This document shows positions 12,115-23,635 of a stretch of 64,000 bases of DNA, piece by piece. Position numbers and translations under genes: made by a program. Source of the DNA: Theocolax elegans (lineage: Eukaryota > Arthropoda > Insecta > Hymenoptera > Cerocephalidae); the NCBI GenBank assembly GCA_026168455.1, contig CM047430.1, positions 5,603,448-5,667,447 on the forward strand. Direction: 5' to 3'. Each line of letters begins with the position of its first letter. Within the stretch, counting starts at the first letter, position 1. The notes beneath the pieces were generated by a model that did not search any database, had not been told where the DNA came from, and worked only from the letters and a program-made list of their open reading frames with translations.

Positions 12115-12411
12115 CCCCACCGCTTATCCCTCGCCTCGGATAGATTAGAATAAAAGTGAGTGGGATACTTAGCTTTTGTTGTATTATGTTTATTATTTTA
12201 CCCTATTATTATTAGTGTTAAATTATTTATTATATTTTAATCGACTTTTTATAGTTTAATTGATTTTATTATTGTTATTATAGTTGTATATATTATTATG
12301 TTATTCTATTTATTGTTAAAATTTGTATATTGAAAATTGTATTTTTCTAAATGAGTGCCTACGGGGTTTAAATCCCAAAAGCCAAATAAAACTATTCAAT
12401 CAATCAATCAA

Positions 12412-12543
12412 TCTCTCTCTCCCTGCTTCGGTGAGTACAAAGCTACTTGTCACTCTGCTCCGTTTTATTCGTACTTGTTAACTCACCAAGCTACCTGGAC
12501 TCTTTTTTAGCGAACGCTGAGGGGACGCTTACCGACTACAGCG
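12412..12543. other. (TC)n and possible continuation of the interrupted Gypsy LTR
   Basis: Begins with the (TC)n that marks the LINE 3' junction, then unique sequence containing TGTTAACTC, which also occurs near 7020 in the Gypsy LTR. It could be the displaced remainder of that LTR. This is inference only. Confidence 0.25.
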
Positions 12544-14253
12544 TGTCACGTCCAGACTTGTATCAACTACCATAAAAAATGTTACAAGAAGGCAAATGGT
12601 TAATAAACCATTCGCGTTCCTTTCGCTCATGTTTGACTAGGACTAGCCTTACGTCTCCGGGAGTAGCGAGCGAAGTTATTTTGAGTGTAGAGATGTAGGA
12701 TATAGTATGGGATAAATAAAATAATATATGTTTTATTTCGTATTAATCATGCATTATATATTTAAATTTGTTAACATAATAATATAACGTTTTCTTTTAA
12801 ATGAACATGTGTAACTAAATTCTTCTAGCTTTTTAATGGACAGAGACACACATAAAATTACACTATTTTATGAACAAATGATAAAATTATTTAGGTCAAA
12901 TAAAAATTATAATTTTGATTAAATAAACAATTGTACTGCGAACACGTTAACAAATTATAGAATGAAATATACACAAGGTTATTTTTTATAAACATTAATA
13001 ATTAATAATCGAAATAAGAATTATTATAAATAAATGCAGACTAAATTAGAAATTGTAGCCGTCGAAAACATGAATTATTGTCAATAAATTGCAATTCAAA
13101 CCATCAATATTGCAAATAAAATGCAATGCACAAAATAATTATTTCAAATAAATTGCAGTTCCAAATAATAATTGTTGTAAGAGAAAACGGTTGGTTCAGT
13201 GATTGAAATAATATAAAATATCAGGTTTGCCTTTACGAATATTACAAGCGTATAGATAGCCGAAAAGAATATACCTTAAGTAACCAAATATATATAGATA
13301 TATATATACGGTGAGGAACGAAGGTCTGCCTCGAACGTGGATAGCGGTGTCAAATGACTCGACAATGTCCTGCTAGACCTGCGGGTGTCGACGTTAGATG
13401 CGTATGCTTTTGGAGTCCGATGATTGCCAGATATCAAAGTCGTAGTTCCTTGACTATGGCTCGTAGATATCAACGATGCGTCTCGATTCCCGAATACAAG
13501 ATCTCCCTTGATTTTGAATGCGCATTTCTTTAAAGTCCGAGTAGCAGTGCCACGCTCTCGGATAAAAATCAAAGAGTTGACTAGCAGAGCTTCGCCTTAC
13601 GAAAGCTTTAGACGAAAATTTAGGAGTGGCTGTGTCTGTTCTGGGTCCTCTTTATATACCCTAAATATCTATGCATCTGTCCTTGTCTTACGCTTTGCAT
13701 AAGATGGAAATTGCGTAAGTAGTTCTCGATTTTTCTGTGCTTGCACCCGATTGGGCCGTTAGATGTGCATGATTATAAAATTATCGAATCCCATGCATTT
13801 TTGGTATCGCTTCGTAGTTAGTTCGGAGAATTTGCTGTCCCCCTTTTATTACTGCGATATAACCCAAAGAACGGCTTAATTTATTACTTCCTTCTAATGC
13901 TCGAGTTTTCTAGTACATGTTCCGCCGGCTGTTCTCCGAGCATTGATTTTATAGTGCAGTACAAAAAAAAACTCTTGCGCAACCCTTCGTTTCAATCTCA
14001 CTATCGGCGATTCCGCTTATATGCGTATTGGCTTTGAATAATATCTTCAGCTCTACTTATCAGTCTCTTTTTCGTTTGAAACACTTGTAAATTAATCTAT
14101 CCCTTAGCTCTATAAATTATATTTTATATTGCTGCATTTACTTAGAATTATTCTTTATCAACCTTATTTCGTTCGTCTTCTACGTCGTAATTTTATTCTA
14201 AACTACGCAGTACTTTTTACGAAAAATAATATAATTTTCGTCGGGACGCGACA
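12544..14253 (-). mobile_element. LTR-like block 1 (3' LTR candidate, minus strand)
   Basis: On the + strand it starts TGTCACGTCC and ends GGGACGCGACA. Immediately beyond the end is ACTCCCCCTTTTTT, which on the minus strand is a polypurine tract preceding TGTCGCGTCC. The block at 20409-21182 has the same outline (TGTTACGTCC...GACGCGACA, then CCTCTCCCCTT), so they may be 3' LTRs of related minus-strand retroelements. The middle parts of the two show no obvious similarity to the eye. The open frames at 13276-13702 lie within it and have no recognisable domain. Confidence 0.4.
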
Positions 14254-14267
14254 ACTCCCCCTTTTTT
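14254..14267 (-). other. polypurine tract candidate
   Basis: Minus-strand AAAAAAGGGGGAGT directly before TGTCGCGTCC, the arrangement expected at the internal edge of a 3' LTR. Confidence 0.45.
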
Positions 14268-15779
14268 AAAAATGACGCCCTCGTCGTTGATCAATATTAT
14301 TATTATATTATTATTTCTCTTAATATAAAATATCATTCTTAATTCTAAATTATAAACATTATTTCGATTAATTTTTCTTCATTTCTTATGGTGAACTTTA
14401 TAAACCATATTACAATTATTTATTTCGTACTTGAACTTCGTTTGTTATTATTTTTCATACTTCTATTACATTCTTTCAAACAGTTTAACAGTATTGATAT
14501 AGTTCACCTATAAAAATAGAAGCTAAAATAAAAAAAGGTTTTGTTATTACAATTTTTATTCTAGATATTTCGAAAAATTGTGTAATTATTATTAAATGTG
14601 TTTTCTGTAGATAAAAAATGTATTCATCTTTAGTTTTTACTCCTAATTTTTAGTATACATCAAGTCATGTTAGAAATATAAGTTATTAGTATTTTTTTGT
14701 TCTCGTAGCCACATTTTTTGTTACAAAAATTACAATTTTCTTCGATAATATTTGAATGCTTACATATATATTTTCTAAAAAGTTAACGAAATGAGTTAAA
14801 TATTAATATTTACTTTTTTGACATTTATTCAATTAATAATTCTACTATTAAGAATTGTTGAAGAGAAGAAAAAAAAAGATTTCTTGTTCTTATGCAATAT
14901 AGATTCTCCCTTCAATGTGAACAATGTTAGTACATCCTATTTTAATAATATATTTATATATATTTTTATAAAAGGATTAGGAGTGAAGAAAAATTAAATT
15001 TCTTCGCTCCCCCTCCCCACCCAAATAAAATGAACACATAATTATTTGACTTTTTTCTGTTTAGAATTTTCTTTTCAGCCATTATAAACAAAGATTCACT
15101 TTCAATATAATATAATATAATATATAATTGAGAAATAGTTAATTTAGTTTCATACGAAAAAGATACAATCGATACAAATAAAAAGATAAAATGAGCAATA
15201 TATAAGTGACAGTGCGAAAATAGAGTAGGCTAAGTAGGCTCATGTAGAACCATGCTCTTATATCTTAGGAGAAAGAGTAGACTACATTGAATAAACGGTA
15301 CGACGCAATAACCCAAGCAGTCACGGAACCGCTCGATGCTTGCGTATCATAGAATTATGGCAGCAACGTTCGTTTTTATTCGCTTAATTCCATTATGTTT
15401 CACGTTAAAATGACTAATTTACACTCTTTTTATTTCTATATTTTGAGGAATAGTTTAAATATTCGTCATTTTCTTGATTTTATTTAAACTAACAACTGTA
15501 GAAATAACTAATTTGTTATGTTCAAGTAAATGAAGAAAAATCGTTTGAATTTGTTTACTTGTTAGTTCCAAATGAAAAAAAAAATTTTGAATAATAATTA
15601 AATAAATACACCAAAATTTTACTACCAATTATATTATTTTTGTATTTTTTTTTTGCTACACATTGTATTTTTGGTAATATAAACACATAAAAAATATTAT
15701 TTATCTGTATCAATGATTATTGTACATCAGTAGATAAACAATTTTATAGAATAATAACCTTTTTTATATGTAACTTATA
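14268..15779. other. AT-rich intron, no gene recognised
   Basis: Long AT-rich sequence with runs of T and A. The first part could be the internal 3' end of the retroelement that ends at 14253. No ORF of note, no RNA gene and no clear repeat was found. Confidence 0.4.
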
Positions 15780-16445
15780 TTCCATAATAGTTTTCTGCAA
15801 TTGAAAGTACTGAAATCAAAAACACCTTCCAAGAATGTGTCAAAACCCGCCAGTATTGTTATTCTAATCAAACTTTGAAAATTGTTATCTGATAAATAAA
15901 TTCTGCAATTGAATCTGACATTGTTATCTGATAAATAAATAATTTTAATTCTAACTCCCTTATTTTATCTATTTCTTTGAATTTTAATTAAACATTTTTT
16001 TTAATATTACAAAAATTACATATAAAAAATTTCTGCAATTAAAAGAACTGAAATCAAACTGAATTCGACAAGTATTTGAATCGTACCATAAATGTGTATT
16101 TTAAATAAACATTTTTAAATATATTACTTAAACTTCGTAGCAAGTTTCTGCAATTGAAAGCACTGAAATCAAACTGTAATCGACAAGTATTTTGAATCAT
16201 GCAAAAATGTCTACCAATCTGAATACAGATATTTTTTATTAAAAGTATCTTACACTTTTACTTTTCATTTCTGGCCCTGCCATATACAGTAATAAATAAA
16301 TAATATTCTAATGATGTTAATTTGTGCAAAATTAATTTCTGCAAAACTAATAAAATGGTCATTTCTTCTTTTTTATTCTTTTAAATAAAATAATACTTGC
16401 ACCACAAATTATTTTATTAATAATAAATTATTGGTTTATAGTATA

Positions 16446-17618
16446 CCCGGTCGAAAAAAAATAAGTGAAAATTTAACTAATAAATTTACTTAAAAATTTA
16501 GTTAAAAAGGTAGCTATTATCAGTTAAATTTTCAATTACAAGGATTTAAATTTTTCAGAATAATATTTAATTTAAAATTTGATTATTATTAGCTATATTT
16601 TTAACTGAATATTTAAGTAAATGTTTTGTTGCCCTTAAAACAAAAATGCAGTTGAAAATTCAGTTAATTAAATATTTAATTGAAAATGTAACTATTATTA
16701 AATAAATTTTTAATTATATAGTTTGCTTATTATTAGCTATATTTTTAACTGAATATTTAACTAACTATTTAGTTGCACTGGAAACAAAAATATAGGTAAC
16801 AGTCAAACCGATATTAAACGAACAATTGTTTTTGTAGATCAATGTGAAATATTTAAGTTAAATTTCGGTTTGACTGTTTACCTCCAATTATTTTCGAGTT
16901 ATATCCTTCGGCTATTCCTAACAGCATGCAACGTTGCGGAAACGTTGTGCCAACATTAATTTAGCAACATTCCAAAGTTGTAATGAAAGTTGCGGCAATG
17001 TTGGAGAAACGTTGCTGTAACGTGGGAAATTACCTCTAATATTTTGTAAATTGCCGCGATGGGTGGAAAACAACGTTGATACAACGTCTAAGTAACGTTG
17101 AAGAGCAACGAACATTTCCCACGTGGCAACTTTCATAACGTTGGAATGTTGCTAAAATAACGTCGCCACAACATTGTCACAACGTTGGCATCTTCAATTT
17201 AATACTTAATTAAATATTCCGGTGATAATAATTAAATTTCGTAAACGGTGTATTAATTAAATTTTTAACTATATTTTTGTTTCCAGTACAACTAAATAGT
17301 TAGTTAAATATTCAGTTAAAAATATAGCTAATAATAACCAAATTATATAATTAAAAATTTACTTAATAATAGTTACATATTCAATTAAATATTTAATTAA
17401 CTGAATTTTCTACTGCATTTTTGTTTTAAGGGCAACAAAAAATTTACTTAAATATTCAGTTAAAAATATAGCTAATAATAATCAAATTTTAAATTAAATA
17501 TTTTTCTGAAAAATTTGAATCCTTGTAATTGAAAATTTAACTGATAATAACTACCTTTTTAACTAAATTTTTAAGTAAATTTTTTAGTTAAATTTTCACT
17601 TATTTTTTTTCGACCGGG
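16446..17618. mobile_element. TA-flanked long-inverted-repeat MITE nested in the foldback
   Basis: The ends are CCCGGTCGAAAAAA and its complement, each bordered by TA (16444-16445 and 17619-17620), suggesting a TA-target (Tc1/mariner-like) non-autonomous element. The inverted arms extend about 350-380 bp inward, with matching blocks such as GTTGCCCTTAAAACAAAAATG against its complement near 17418-17436. Total length is 1173 bp, with no coding capacity. Confidence 0.75.
16920..17190. repeat. AACGTT-motif cluster at the palindrome core
   Basis: A dense set of AACGTTG/CAACGTT, AACATT and AACGTG motifs. Much of it is itself inverted: AGCAACATTCCAA at about 16961 against TTGGAATGTTGCT at about 17141, and ACGTGGGAAAT at about 17018 against ATTTCCCACGT at about 17114. 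The 72-aa minus-strand open frame across it is a by-product of the repeat. No protein or RNA family was recognised. Confidence 0.55.
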
Positions 17619-18330
17619 TACAGTCTTGTTTCCACGCGTGGGTCTTTGCACTATTTAATAATATGACACAAGTCGCTTTGCATAATATATTAGGCCCCTT
17701 AAATTTTAAAATAAGATAATAGCTAAGATGTATGTAATGATTCATAAAATGTAACATCAGTGAATATAGTCAGATTTAACACCTATATGAAGCGGTAACA
17801 CCTATTAACCAACGGTGGTGCAAGTATTATTTTATTTAAAAGAATAAAAAAGAAGAAATGTCCATTTTATTAGGTTTGCAGAAATTAATTTTGCACAAAT
17901 TAACAGCATTAGAATATTATTTATTTATTACTGTAAGACATGGCAGGGCCAGAAATGAAAAGTAAAAGTATAAGATACTTTTAATAAAAAAAATCTGTAT
18001 TCAGATTGGTAGACATTTTTGCATGATTCAAAATACTTGTCGATTACAGTTTGATTTCAGTGCTTTCAATTGCAGAAACTTTTTACGAAGTCTAAGTAAT
18101 ATATATATATATATATATATATAAATCTTTATATAAAATATATATTTATGATACGATTCAAAATAATTGGCGATTTCAGTTTGATTTCAGTTCTTTCAAT
18201 TGCAGAAACTTTTTATGGAGTTTAAGCAAAATATAAGTAGAAATAGGATGGGAGTAATAATTAAAGATTTTTGTATCAGATAACATTTTTCAAAGTGTGA
18301 TTGGAAACCATACTTGCAAATGTTGTATAA

Positions 18331-18828
18331 TTTTAATAAATTAATAAAAAAGAAAAATAAAATAAATATATTTAATTATCATTTCATTTTATGCGTTAAA
18401 AAAATGGTTATTTCTTACAAAACAGTAAAATGTAACATTTCCCAGTTGCATTGTATTTATTTTACAAACAAATTTGTGTATTATGACATATCTAATAATC
18501 ATTTATTCAAAGAAAAATACAACTACGGTTAACAGTGAATTACGCCACCATACCATATATCCATTAGATAATATGTACAATGTATTTTTTTCTCTTCTTG
18601 ACAAGTCACAATTAAACTTGCCTAGAATAAAGGATCATCGATTTATTCCTTAAATATAATTATGTAAATCTAAATATATACTATATAGTTTAGATTACAA
18701 CTGGACTGGCACTGTAATAGAAAGTTTCTTCTCGAAGCGACTAAAATTTGCCCATTATTATAATTACACATTTGTTTATGCTATATGTGGGTCTATATAT
18801 ATTTCAGTTTATAGTTAGACTTAAGACA
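18331..18828. other. AT-rich intron, nothing recognised
   Basis: Unique AT-rich sequence. The small open frame ending near 18532 has no recognisable domain and base composition like its surroundings. Confidence 0.4.
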
Positions 18829-19182
18829 GAACCATAATTATTTACTTACACAAAATTTGTTTCATTAATTAAATCAATGACTCAATTACAGAATTATCCT
18901 ATGTTGGTACTTTCAATTCTTTCAATTCTTATATCAATGCAGCTCTCAGTCCATATTGTTTTTGAATCATGTATAAGCTGCACTTATACAAATACAAGTA
19001 ATTAAGAACCATAATTATTTACTTACACAAAATTTGTTTCATTAATTAAATCAATGACTCAATTACAGAATTATCCTATGTTGGTACTTTCAATTCTTTC
19101 AATTCTTATATCAATGCAGCTCTCAGTCCATATTGTTTTTGAATCATGTATAAGCTGCACTTATACAAATACAAGTAATTAA
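18829..19182. repeat. perfect 177-bp tandem duplication
   Basis: The unit 18829-19005 is followed directly by 19006-19182, and I found no mismatch between them on reading. Each unit starts GAACCATAATTATTTAC and ends ACAAGTAATTAA. Either a very recent duplication or an assembly artefact. Confidence 0.9.
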
Positions 19183-19244
19183 CCAGAGTCAAATGAACAA
19201 CTCCAGCGAATGAATACCATTAAACAAATAAGAAAAATCCTATG

Positions 19245-19247
<3 letters not shown>

Positions 19248-19283
<36 letters not shown>
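19248..19283. repeat. (AT)n microsatellite
   Basis: About 18 AT units in a row. Confidence 0.9.
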
Positions 19284-19287
<4 letters not shown>

Positions 19288-20408
19288 AATACTCATAATA
19301 GCGCACTTTTTAGGTAGCCTCTCGTCACTTAAATTTAAATTTGTTTTGCTGTATCTTCAGAGATTTATGATAATATTTACAAGGTAAAATGTTCCTCACA
19401 GCAAATTTGCTTTAATTTTACTTTGTACCAATAATTTTTCATTTCAGAGACGTTATTTGCTTAAAATTAATATACTTTAAAAATAACCTTTCTTATTCAG
19501 TGAATTTAATATGATACACTTATAGTTTTAATTTAGCTAAATTTATTTGTAACAATTTAAATTCTATATTATTGGGTTACTATAATAATTAATGACAACA
19601 GTACAATTTAATATTATAATTTTAGTACAACACAAGAAATTCTATTTAATTACTTAACTATGTATGTTAGTTAGTGTCACTATCAAACATTTTATAGGCA
19701 TGTGAAAGTTACACAATTATTAAATGCCTTTTACACTTACCAAACAACTGACACATTGATTTTATTTAAATATTAAAAAAGGTATTTAATAAATATATGT
19801 AAAGAGAACAATAACTTATCAACATTCTTTTAAATTATTTAAGTCAGTACATATAACTATTAAGCAATCATTTCACTTAACGTTGGAAAGAATATCATTC
19901 TACATATGTTATAGTCCATATAATTATCAAATATTATGTACTTGGCAAAATATCGAACACATATATTGGCTTTATATAGAAAATAAAATAATTATTCAGT
20001 AATTTTAATTAGGATAGAGAACGATAAAGCATCCACTTAATTATAATATATTGTTTTTTAAATTATTTTGGTCAATGTGGAAAACATTGAGATATCATGA
20101 GGGATTCATTATAAAAATACAAGCATAAGTCCCTTCAAATGATATAAACTTAAAGCAAACACATCAAGTTATATAAATAAAATGAATTAATAATATAATA
20201 AATATAATTAAAATAATGTAATAATATGCATTTATTTTTTGTGCAATTCTTATTAATATTATACTTTAAGATTAAAAAAATTATACCATCACTTGCATGG
20301 AAATGAAAACATTGTTTTCATGGTTAGAATTTTATCAATGTTTGTCTTTCTCTCTCTCTCTCTCTCACACTCTTTCTCTCGTCGAGATATCAAAGGTCGA
20401 CATGCTAG
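19284..20408. other. AT-rich intron, nothing recognised
   Basis: No ORF or repeat of note, apart from a short (TC)n run at 20349-20366. Confidence 0.4.
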
Positions 20409-21182
20409 TGTTACGTCCTAGGGTAGACGTAACGTAGAAAAATTAAATGGACTGAATTTAAATTAAAAATAGAAGTTCCCCGTTTTAGTACGCGTATAGC
20501 GTCAAGAATGGGTGGCAATTCTCCTCGGTATAGCACAGGTCATAGACCCTTTCGAAATTTACGTGCATGGGTAAGCCCGAGGTGCAACAATGACTGAAGA
20601 CGAGAAAAGGAAAACAACCAACCTTATCGGGCGGGAGATCTACGGTTGACCGGTGGCTGCAACTGCTCGGCTGTCTTTCTCGCTCTTGTTGATCCTCGAT
20701 ACAGAGACTCCCTTACAATAGAAATGCGGTATAGACTAATTTGGATTTTAAAGGAAATAGGAAGAAGACTGGTGTTTGAAGGTTTAAAGATACTGAACAA
20801 TGACTTTCGATTTCTTGCTTTATTTCACGTTAAGTTTTGGATACAGGAGTTTACCTTACTTGAGAAAAGACTAAAGAGCAAGAGCGCACACCCCGGTGCG
20901 ACATCCCTATTTATATCAAGGGTTTGGGGTGGAGTTTTGGTTCCTCTTGACCAATCAAATATTGTACATTTACTTAATTAATTTATTCTTTGTCATGCGT
21001 GACCTAATTAAGTTATTGGCTAGAATTTTTCAAGGCGGTTCCTGTCTTTGACGAGGACATCCTACTTTACGTATTAAATGTGTGCGCACGTGTGTGCGTA
21101 TGTGTGTGTGCATATGTGTGTGTGTATATGTGTGTGTATGTGTACGCGCATGTGTGTACGTTGCGTCTATCATGACGCGACA
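20409..21182 (-). mobile_element. LTR-like block 2 (3' LTR candidate of the env-bearing element)
   Basis: On the + strand it starts TGTTACGTCC and ends CATGACGCGACA, then CCTCTCCCCTT. On the minus strand this reads as a purine tract followed by TGTCGCGTC, the 3' LTR arrangement. Its ends resemble block 1 (12544-14253). It includes (TG)n at about 21080-21160. It lies downstream, in minus orientation, of the env-type ORF at 23636-25393, with a palindromic MITE inserted between, so it could be the 3' LTR of that element. The 111-aa open frame inside (20646-20981) has no recognisable domain. Confidence 0.45.
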
Positions 21183-21195
21183 CCTCTCCCCTTAG
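21183..21195 (-). other. polypurine tract candidate
   Basis: Minus-strand CTAAGGGGAGAGG directly before the TGTCGCGTC terminus of the LTR-like block. Confidence 0.4.
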
Positions 21196-21401
21196 AGAAG
21201 TTTAACGCCAGGCGTAAACGTCCACACGTTTGTTGTCTTGTTTTGTTATTTTGGTGGTTGTTTGTTTTTTTTTTTTGTTTGTTGTCTTTTTTGTTTATTT
21301 GTTTGTTTATTATTTATTTATTTTTTTTGTTTTTTTCTTAAAAACTAGATATTACAATTATCGCTACATAAATTGGTATATATATATATATATATATATA
21401 T

Positions 21402-22395
21402 GGGGTATTCCACGGGAAGTGGTCCGATCAAAATTTTAAAATGCACCAAATTTTGGGTACACTTTGCAAATGTTTTTCAGAATACAGAAAAAAATTTTTA
21501 GGTACTGGAATCTATTTGCTCAAAAGTTATTCTAACCTCAAAAAGTGAATTTTTTCATATTTTTTTCAACACCAGCTGGGTTTACCGCTAAATAACTCAA
21601 AATCTATCAACTTTTACTATAGAACATTATATGTAACATTCGTTGCTAATTATATCTAGAATTTATTCTTCTGGGTTAGAATTTCTAATCTCAAGGTCAA
21701 TGTTACATAGATTACATGTCAATATTCAACTTGAAAAAAGTGTAAGTGCGCCACCTTTGATTTTTTCATCCAAAAGTCTAAAAGAAAGCTTGGAGCAATA
21801 CCTTTTAAATGGTCTGTAGCATTTTTATGGCCTCCAATTCTGTAAAAAGTTATGACAATTTAAAGAAAGACAAAAAATTCACAAAAATTAACATGGTAAT
21901 TCCCATTTAAATTTTTTAAAAAATTTCGTGTTTCTTTAAATTGTCATAACTTTTTACAGAATTGGAGGCCATAAAAATGCTACAGACCATTTGAAAGGTA
22001 TTGCTCCAAGCTTTCTTTTAGACTTTTGGATGAAAAAATCAAAGGTGGCGCACTTACACTTTTTTCAAGTTGAATATTGACATGTAGTCTATGTAACATT
22101 GACCTTGAGATTAGAAATTCTTACCCAGAAGAATAAATTCTAGATATAATTAGCAACGAATGTTACATATAATGTTCTATAGTAAAAGTTGATAGATTTT
22201 GAGTTATATAGCGGTAAACCCAGCTGGTGTTGAAAAAAATATGGAAAAATTTACTTTTTGAGGTTAGAATAACTTTTGAGCAAATAGATTCCAGTACCTA
22301 AAAATTTTTTTCTGTATTCTGAAAAACATTTGCAAAGTGTACCCAAAATTTGGTGCATTTTAAAATTTTGATCGGACCACTTCCCGTGGAATACC

Positions 22396-22397
<2 letters not shown>
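21402..22397. mobile_element. 996-bp near-perfect palindromic MITE
   Basis: Inverted arms of about 475 bp (21402-21880 and 21925-22397) around a loop of roughly 40 bases. The termini are GGGGTATTCCACGGGAAGTG and its complement, lying inside (TA)n on both sides. The arms differ only at scattered positions. The transcript of either strand would form a very long hairpin. A related element starts at 63517. No protein is encoded; the open frames crossing it are palindrome by-products. Confidence 0.88.
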
Positions 22398-22445
<48 letters not shown>

Positions 22446-22604
22446 ATTTTGTTTATAAATACATATATGCATATGAATATATTTTTTTTATTTTTCTTTC
22501 ATTTTGTGCATTTATTCTAGTAAATCTAAAAGAGGAAAAAGGAGAGAAAAGAGAATAAACATGAGGAAGGAAAAGCTAAAAGAAAGGAAAAAATCATGCA
22601 TTTG
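22398..22604. other. (TA)n and AT-rich spacer
   Basis: A (TA)n run to about 22439, then A/T-rich and purine-rich sequence up to the stop codon of the zinc-binding ORF. Confidence 0.5.
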
Positions 22605-23216
22605 TTAATACTCTTGTCCAGCTATCCTTCTTTGTCTTCTGAGGAGGTCGTATACTTCCTCCTTGCATGAATCGCAGACGTGGATTGATAAGTCTCCGTA
22701 TTCCCAGATGCACCAACAATTCAATCCTTGGTATCTGGGGATGTCGAATCGGCCAATGAATTCGCATCGCGGGCAATAATGCCGCGTGTTCTTCACCCTC
22801 AAACCGCATTCCACGCAACGAGCCGGTCGTTCGACTTCTTCCGTGCTGCCGTAATCCAAGAGGGATAATCCCTCTAGGTTTAGATCGCTGTCCCAATGGT
22901 TTGTTACTCCTGGCTCCAGTAATCCGTCCATTACCTTTTCCAGAAAACTACGGTACTTCTGCCTGTGGTACCGTACCGTATTTGGATCCAAGTCATTGCA
23001 GATCCTCTCTTGTACATGTTGTGTATTCCACCATTGGCTGGCTATTCTCTCATCGGCAGTGTATGCTGGGTAGTGGTGTCCGGCTATCCTATCCGGGCAC
23101 GAGTGGTTCGTCGTACTTGACCGTCTCTCATTAAGTATACCCATAAAGAAAAATATTTTCTTAGAAACTACCACGGGACTGTTGTTTTTCTTAAAGCACG
23201 TCGTTCCGTCATCCAT
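22605..23216 (-). CDS. zinc-binding protein of the virus-like cluster (203 aa), function unknown
   Basis: I do not recognise a named family. The N-terminal half is mixed and polar. The C-terminal third carries four Cys pairs in a row: CVEC (about residue 134), HYCPRC (about 147), CWC (about 167) and CDSC (about 181). This is the look of a two-zinc treble-clef or ribbon fold. The frame is open for 203 codons. A short upstream ORF starts at the ATG at 23266 in another frame and overlaps the start, so either the true start is 23216 or a frameshift separates two parts of one gene. A TATA box (CTATAAATAG) lies upstream at 23341-23350. It follows the env-type gene on the same strand and is probably part of the same viral insertion. 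Confidence 0.55.
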   Translation of the reverse strand: MDDGTTCFKKNNSPVVVSKKIFFFMGILNERRSSTTNHSCPDRIAGHHYPAYTADERIASQWWNTQHVQERICNDLDPNTVRYHRQKYRSFLEKVMDGLLEPGVTNHWDSDLNLEGLSLLDYGSTEEVERPARCVECGLRVKNTRHYCPRCEFIGRFDIPRYQGLNCWCIWEYGDLSIHVCDSCKEEVYDLLRRQRRIAGQEY

Positions 23217-23340
23217 CCCACTGACGAATCGAGTTCTATTTCCATATCCCAGTTGTCGTTGCTCATCTTGGTGTGTGAGGGTTGACGTGTGGCCGTGTTG
23301 TTGCTACAAGTAAGAATAGATTGTCAAGCGTGAAACCCCC

Positions 23341-23350
23341 CTATTTATAG
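23341..23350 (-). promoter_or_regulatory. TATA box of the zinc-binding ORF
   Basis: Minus-strand CTATAAATAG in otherwise mixed sequence. It lies 75-85 bases upstream of the first ATG (23266) and about 125 bases upstream of the 203-aa ORF start. This gives the gene a plausible promoter of its own between it and the env-type ORF. Confidence 0.5.
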
Positions 23351-23635
23351 GCTGGTACTGTTGGATTTTATGTTTTCTCCACCCCCGTGACTTAATTATG
23401 ATTCAGGGAAAGCCCTGGATTGGATAAAAAGAAATAGATAAAATCAAGGGTTTTTTTTTTTTTATAATCTATATCCTATTCATATACATATATTTACTTA
23501 TTGCGCAAGTTCGAAAGTTATTATAATTTATTTATAAACAAATATTTATATTTAAATGATAAGCGAGCATACAGTTTACATTATATATTTTTGTTATAAT
23601 AAGTAATTGTTAATTATAATTCATTTTTAAATGCC
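23351..23635. other. spacer between zinc-binding and env-type ORFs
   Basis: AT-rich, with a poly-T run at 23450-23463. On the minus strand this becomes an A-run downstream of the env-type stop codon. No clear AATAAA was fixed and no gene was seen. Confidence 0.4.

Larger units (their letters stand above)
7828..12411 (+). mobile_element. CR1/Jockey-group non-LTR retrotransposon, near full length
   Basis: A LINE with a 5' leader, ORF1, ORF2 (endonuclease then reverse transcriptase, no RNase H seen), an AT-rich 3' UTR and an (AATC)n tail ending at 12411. Shortly before the tail is a GGGGTTTAAATCCC hairpin followed by AATAAA. The same layout occurs in the LINE at 43831-45738. Both junctions are (TC)n: TCTCTCT before 7828 and TCTCTCTCTCCC after 12411. 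Several in-frame stops and frameshifts show that the copy is inactive. Confidence 0.85.
15780..18330. mobile_element. foldback element with nested palindromes
   Basis: The outer arms are inverted copies: about 15780-16405 and 17815-18330. Both contain the motif TTTCTGCAATTGAAAG.ACTG, CGACAAGTATTTTGAATC, and the stretch CATTTCTGGCCCTGCCAT, in opposite orientation. Within each arm a roughly 100-bp subunit (gcttaaact...agtttctgcaat...gaaatcaaa...) repeats, as in Foldback-type elements with tandem subrepeats. A second copy of the subunit array lies at 52180-52650. Between the arms sits a separate TA-flanked inverted-repeat element (16446-17618). No transposase is present. A (TA)n run at 18098-18122 is inside the right arm. 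Confidence 0.7.

Noticed and set aside
16918..17136. 72-aa minus-strand ORF
   Set aside because: Crosses the AACGTT palindrome core; repeat by-product.
20646..20981. 111-aa + strand ORF
   Set aside because: Lies within an LTR-like block and shows no recognisable domain or neighbour logic.
21402..22397. A microRNA hairpin
   Set aside because: Arms of 475 bp are far too long and the TA-bordered inverted termini mark it as a MITE.
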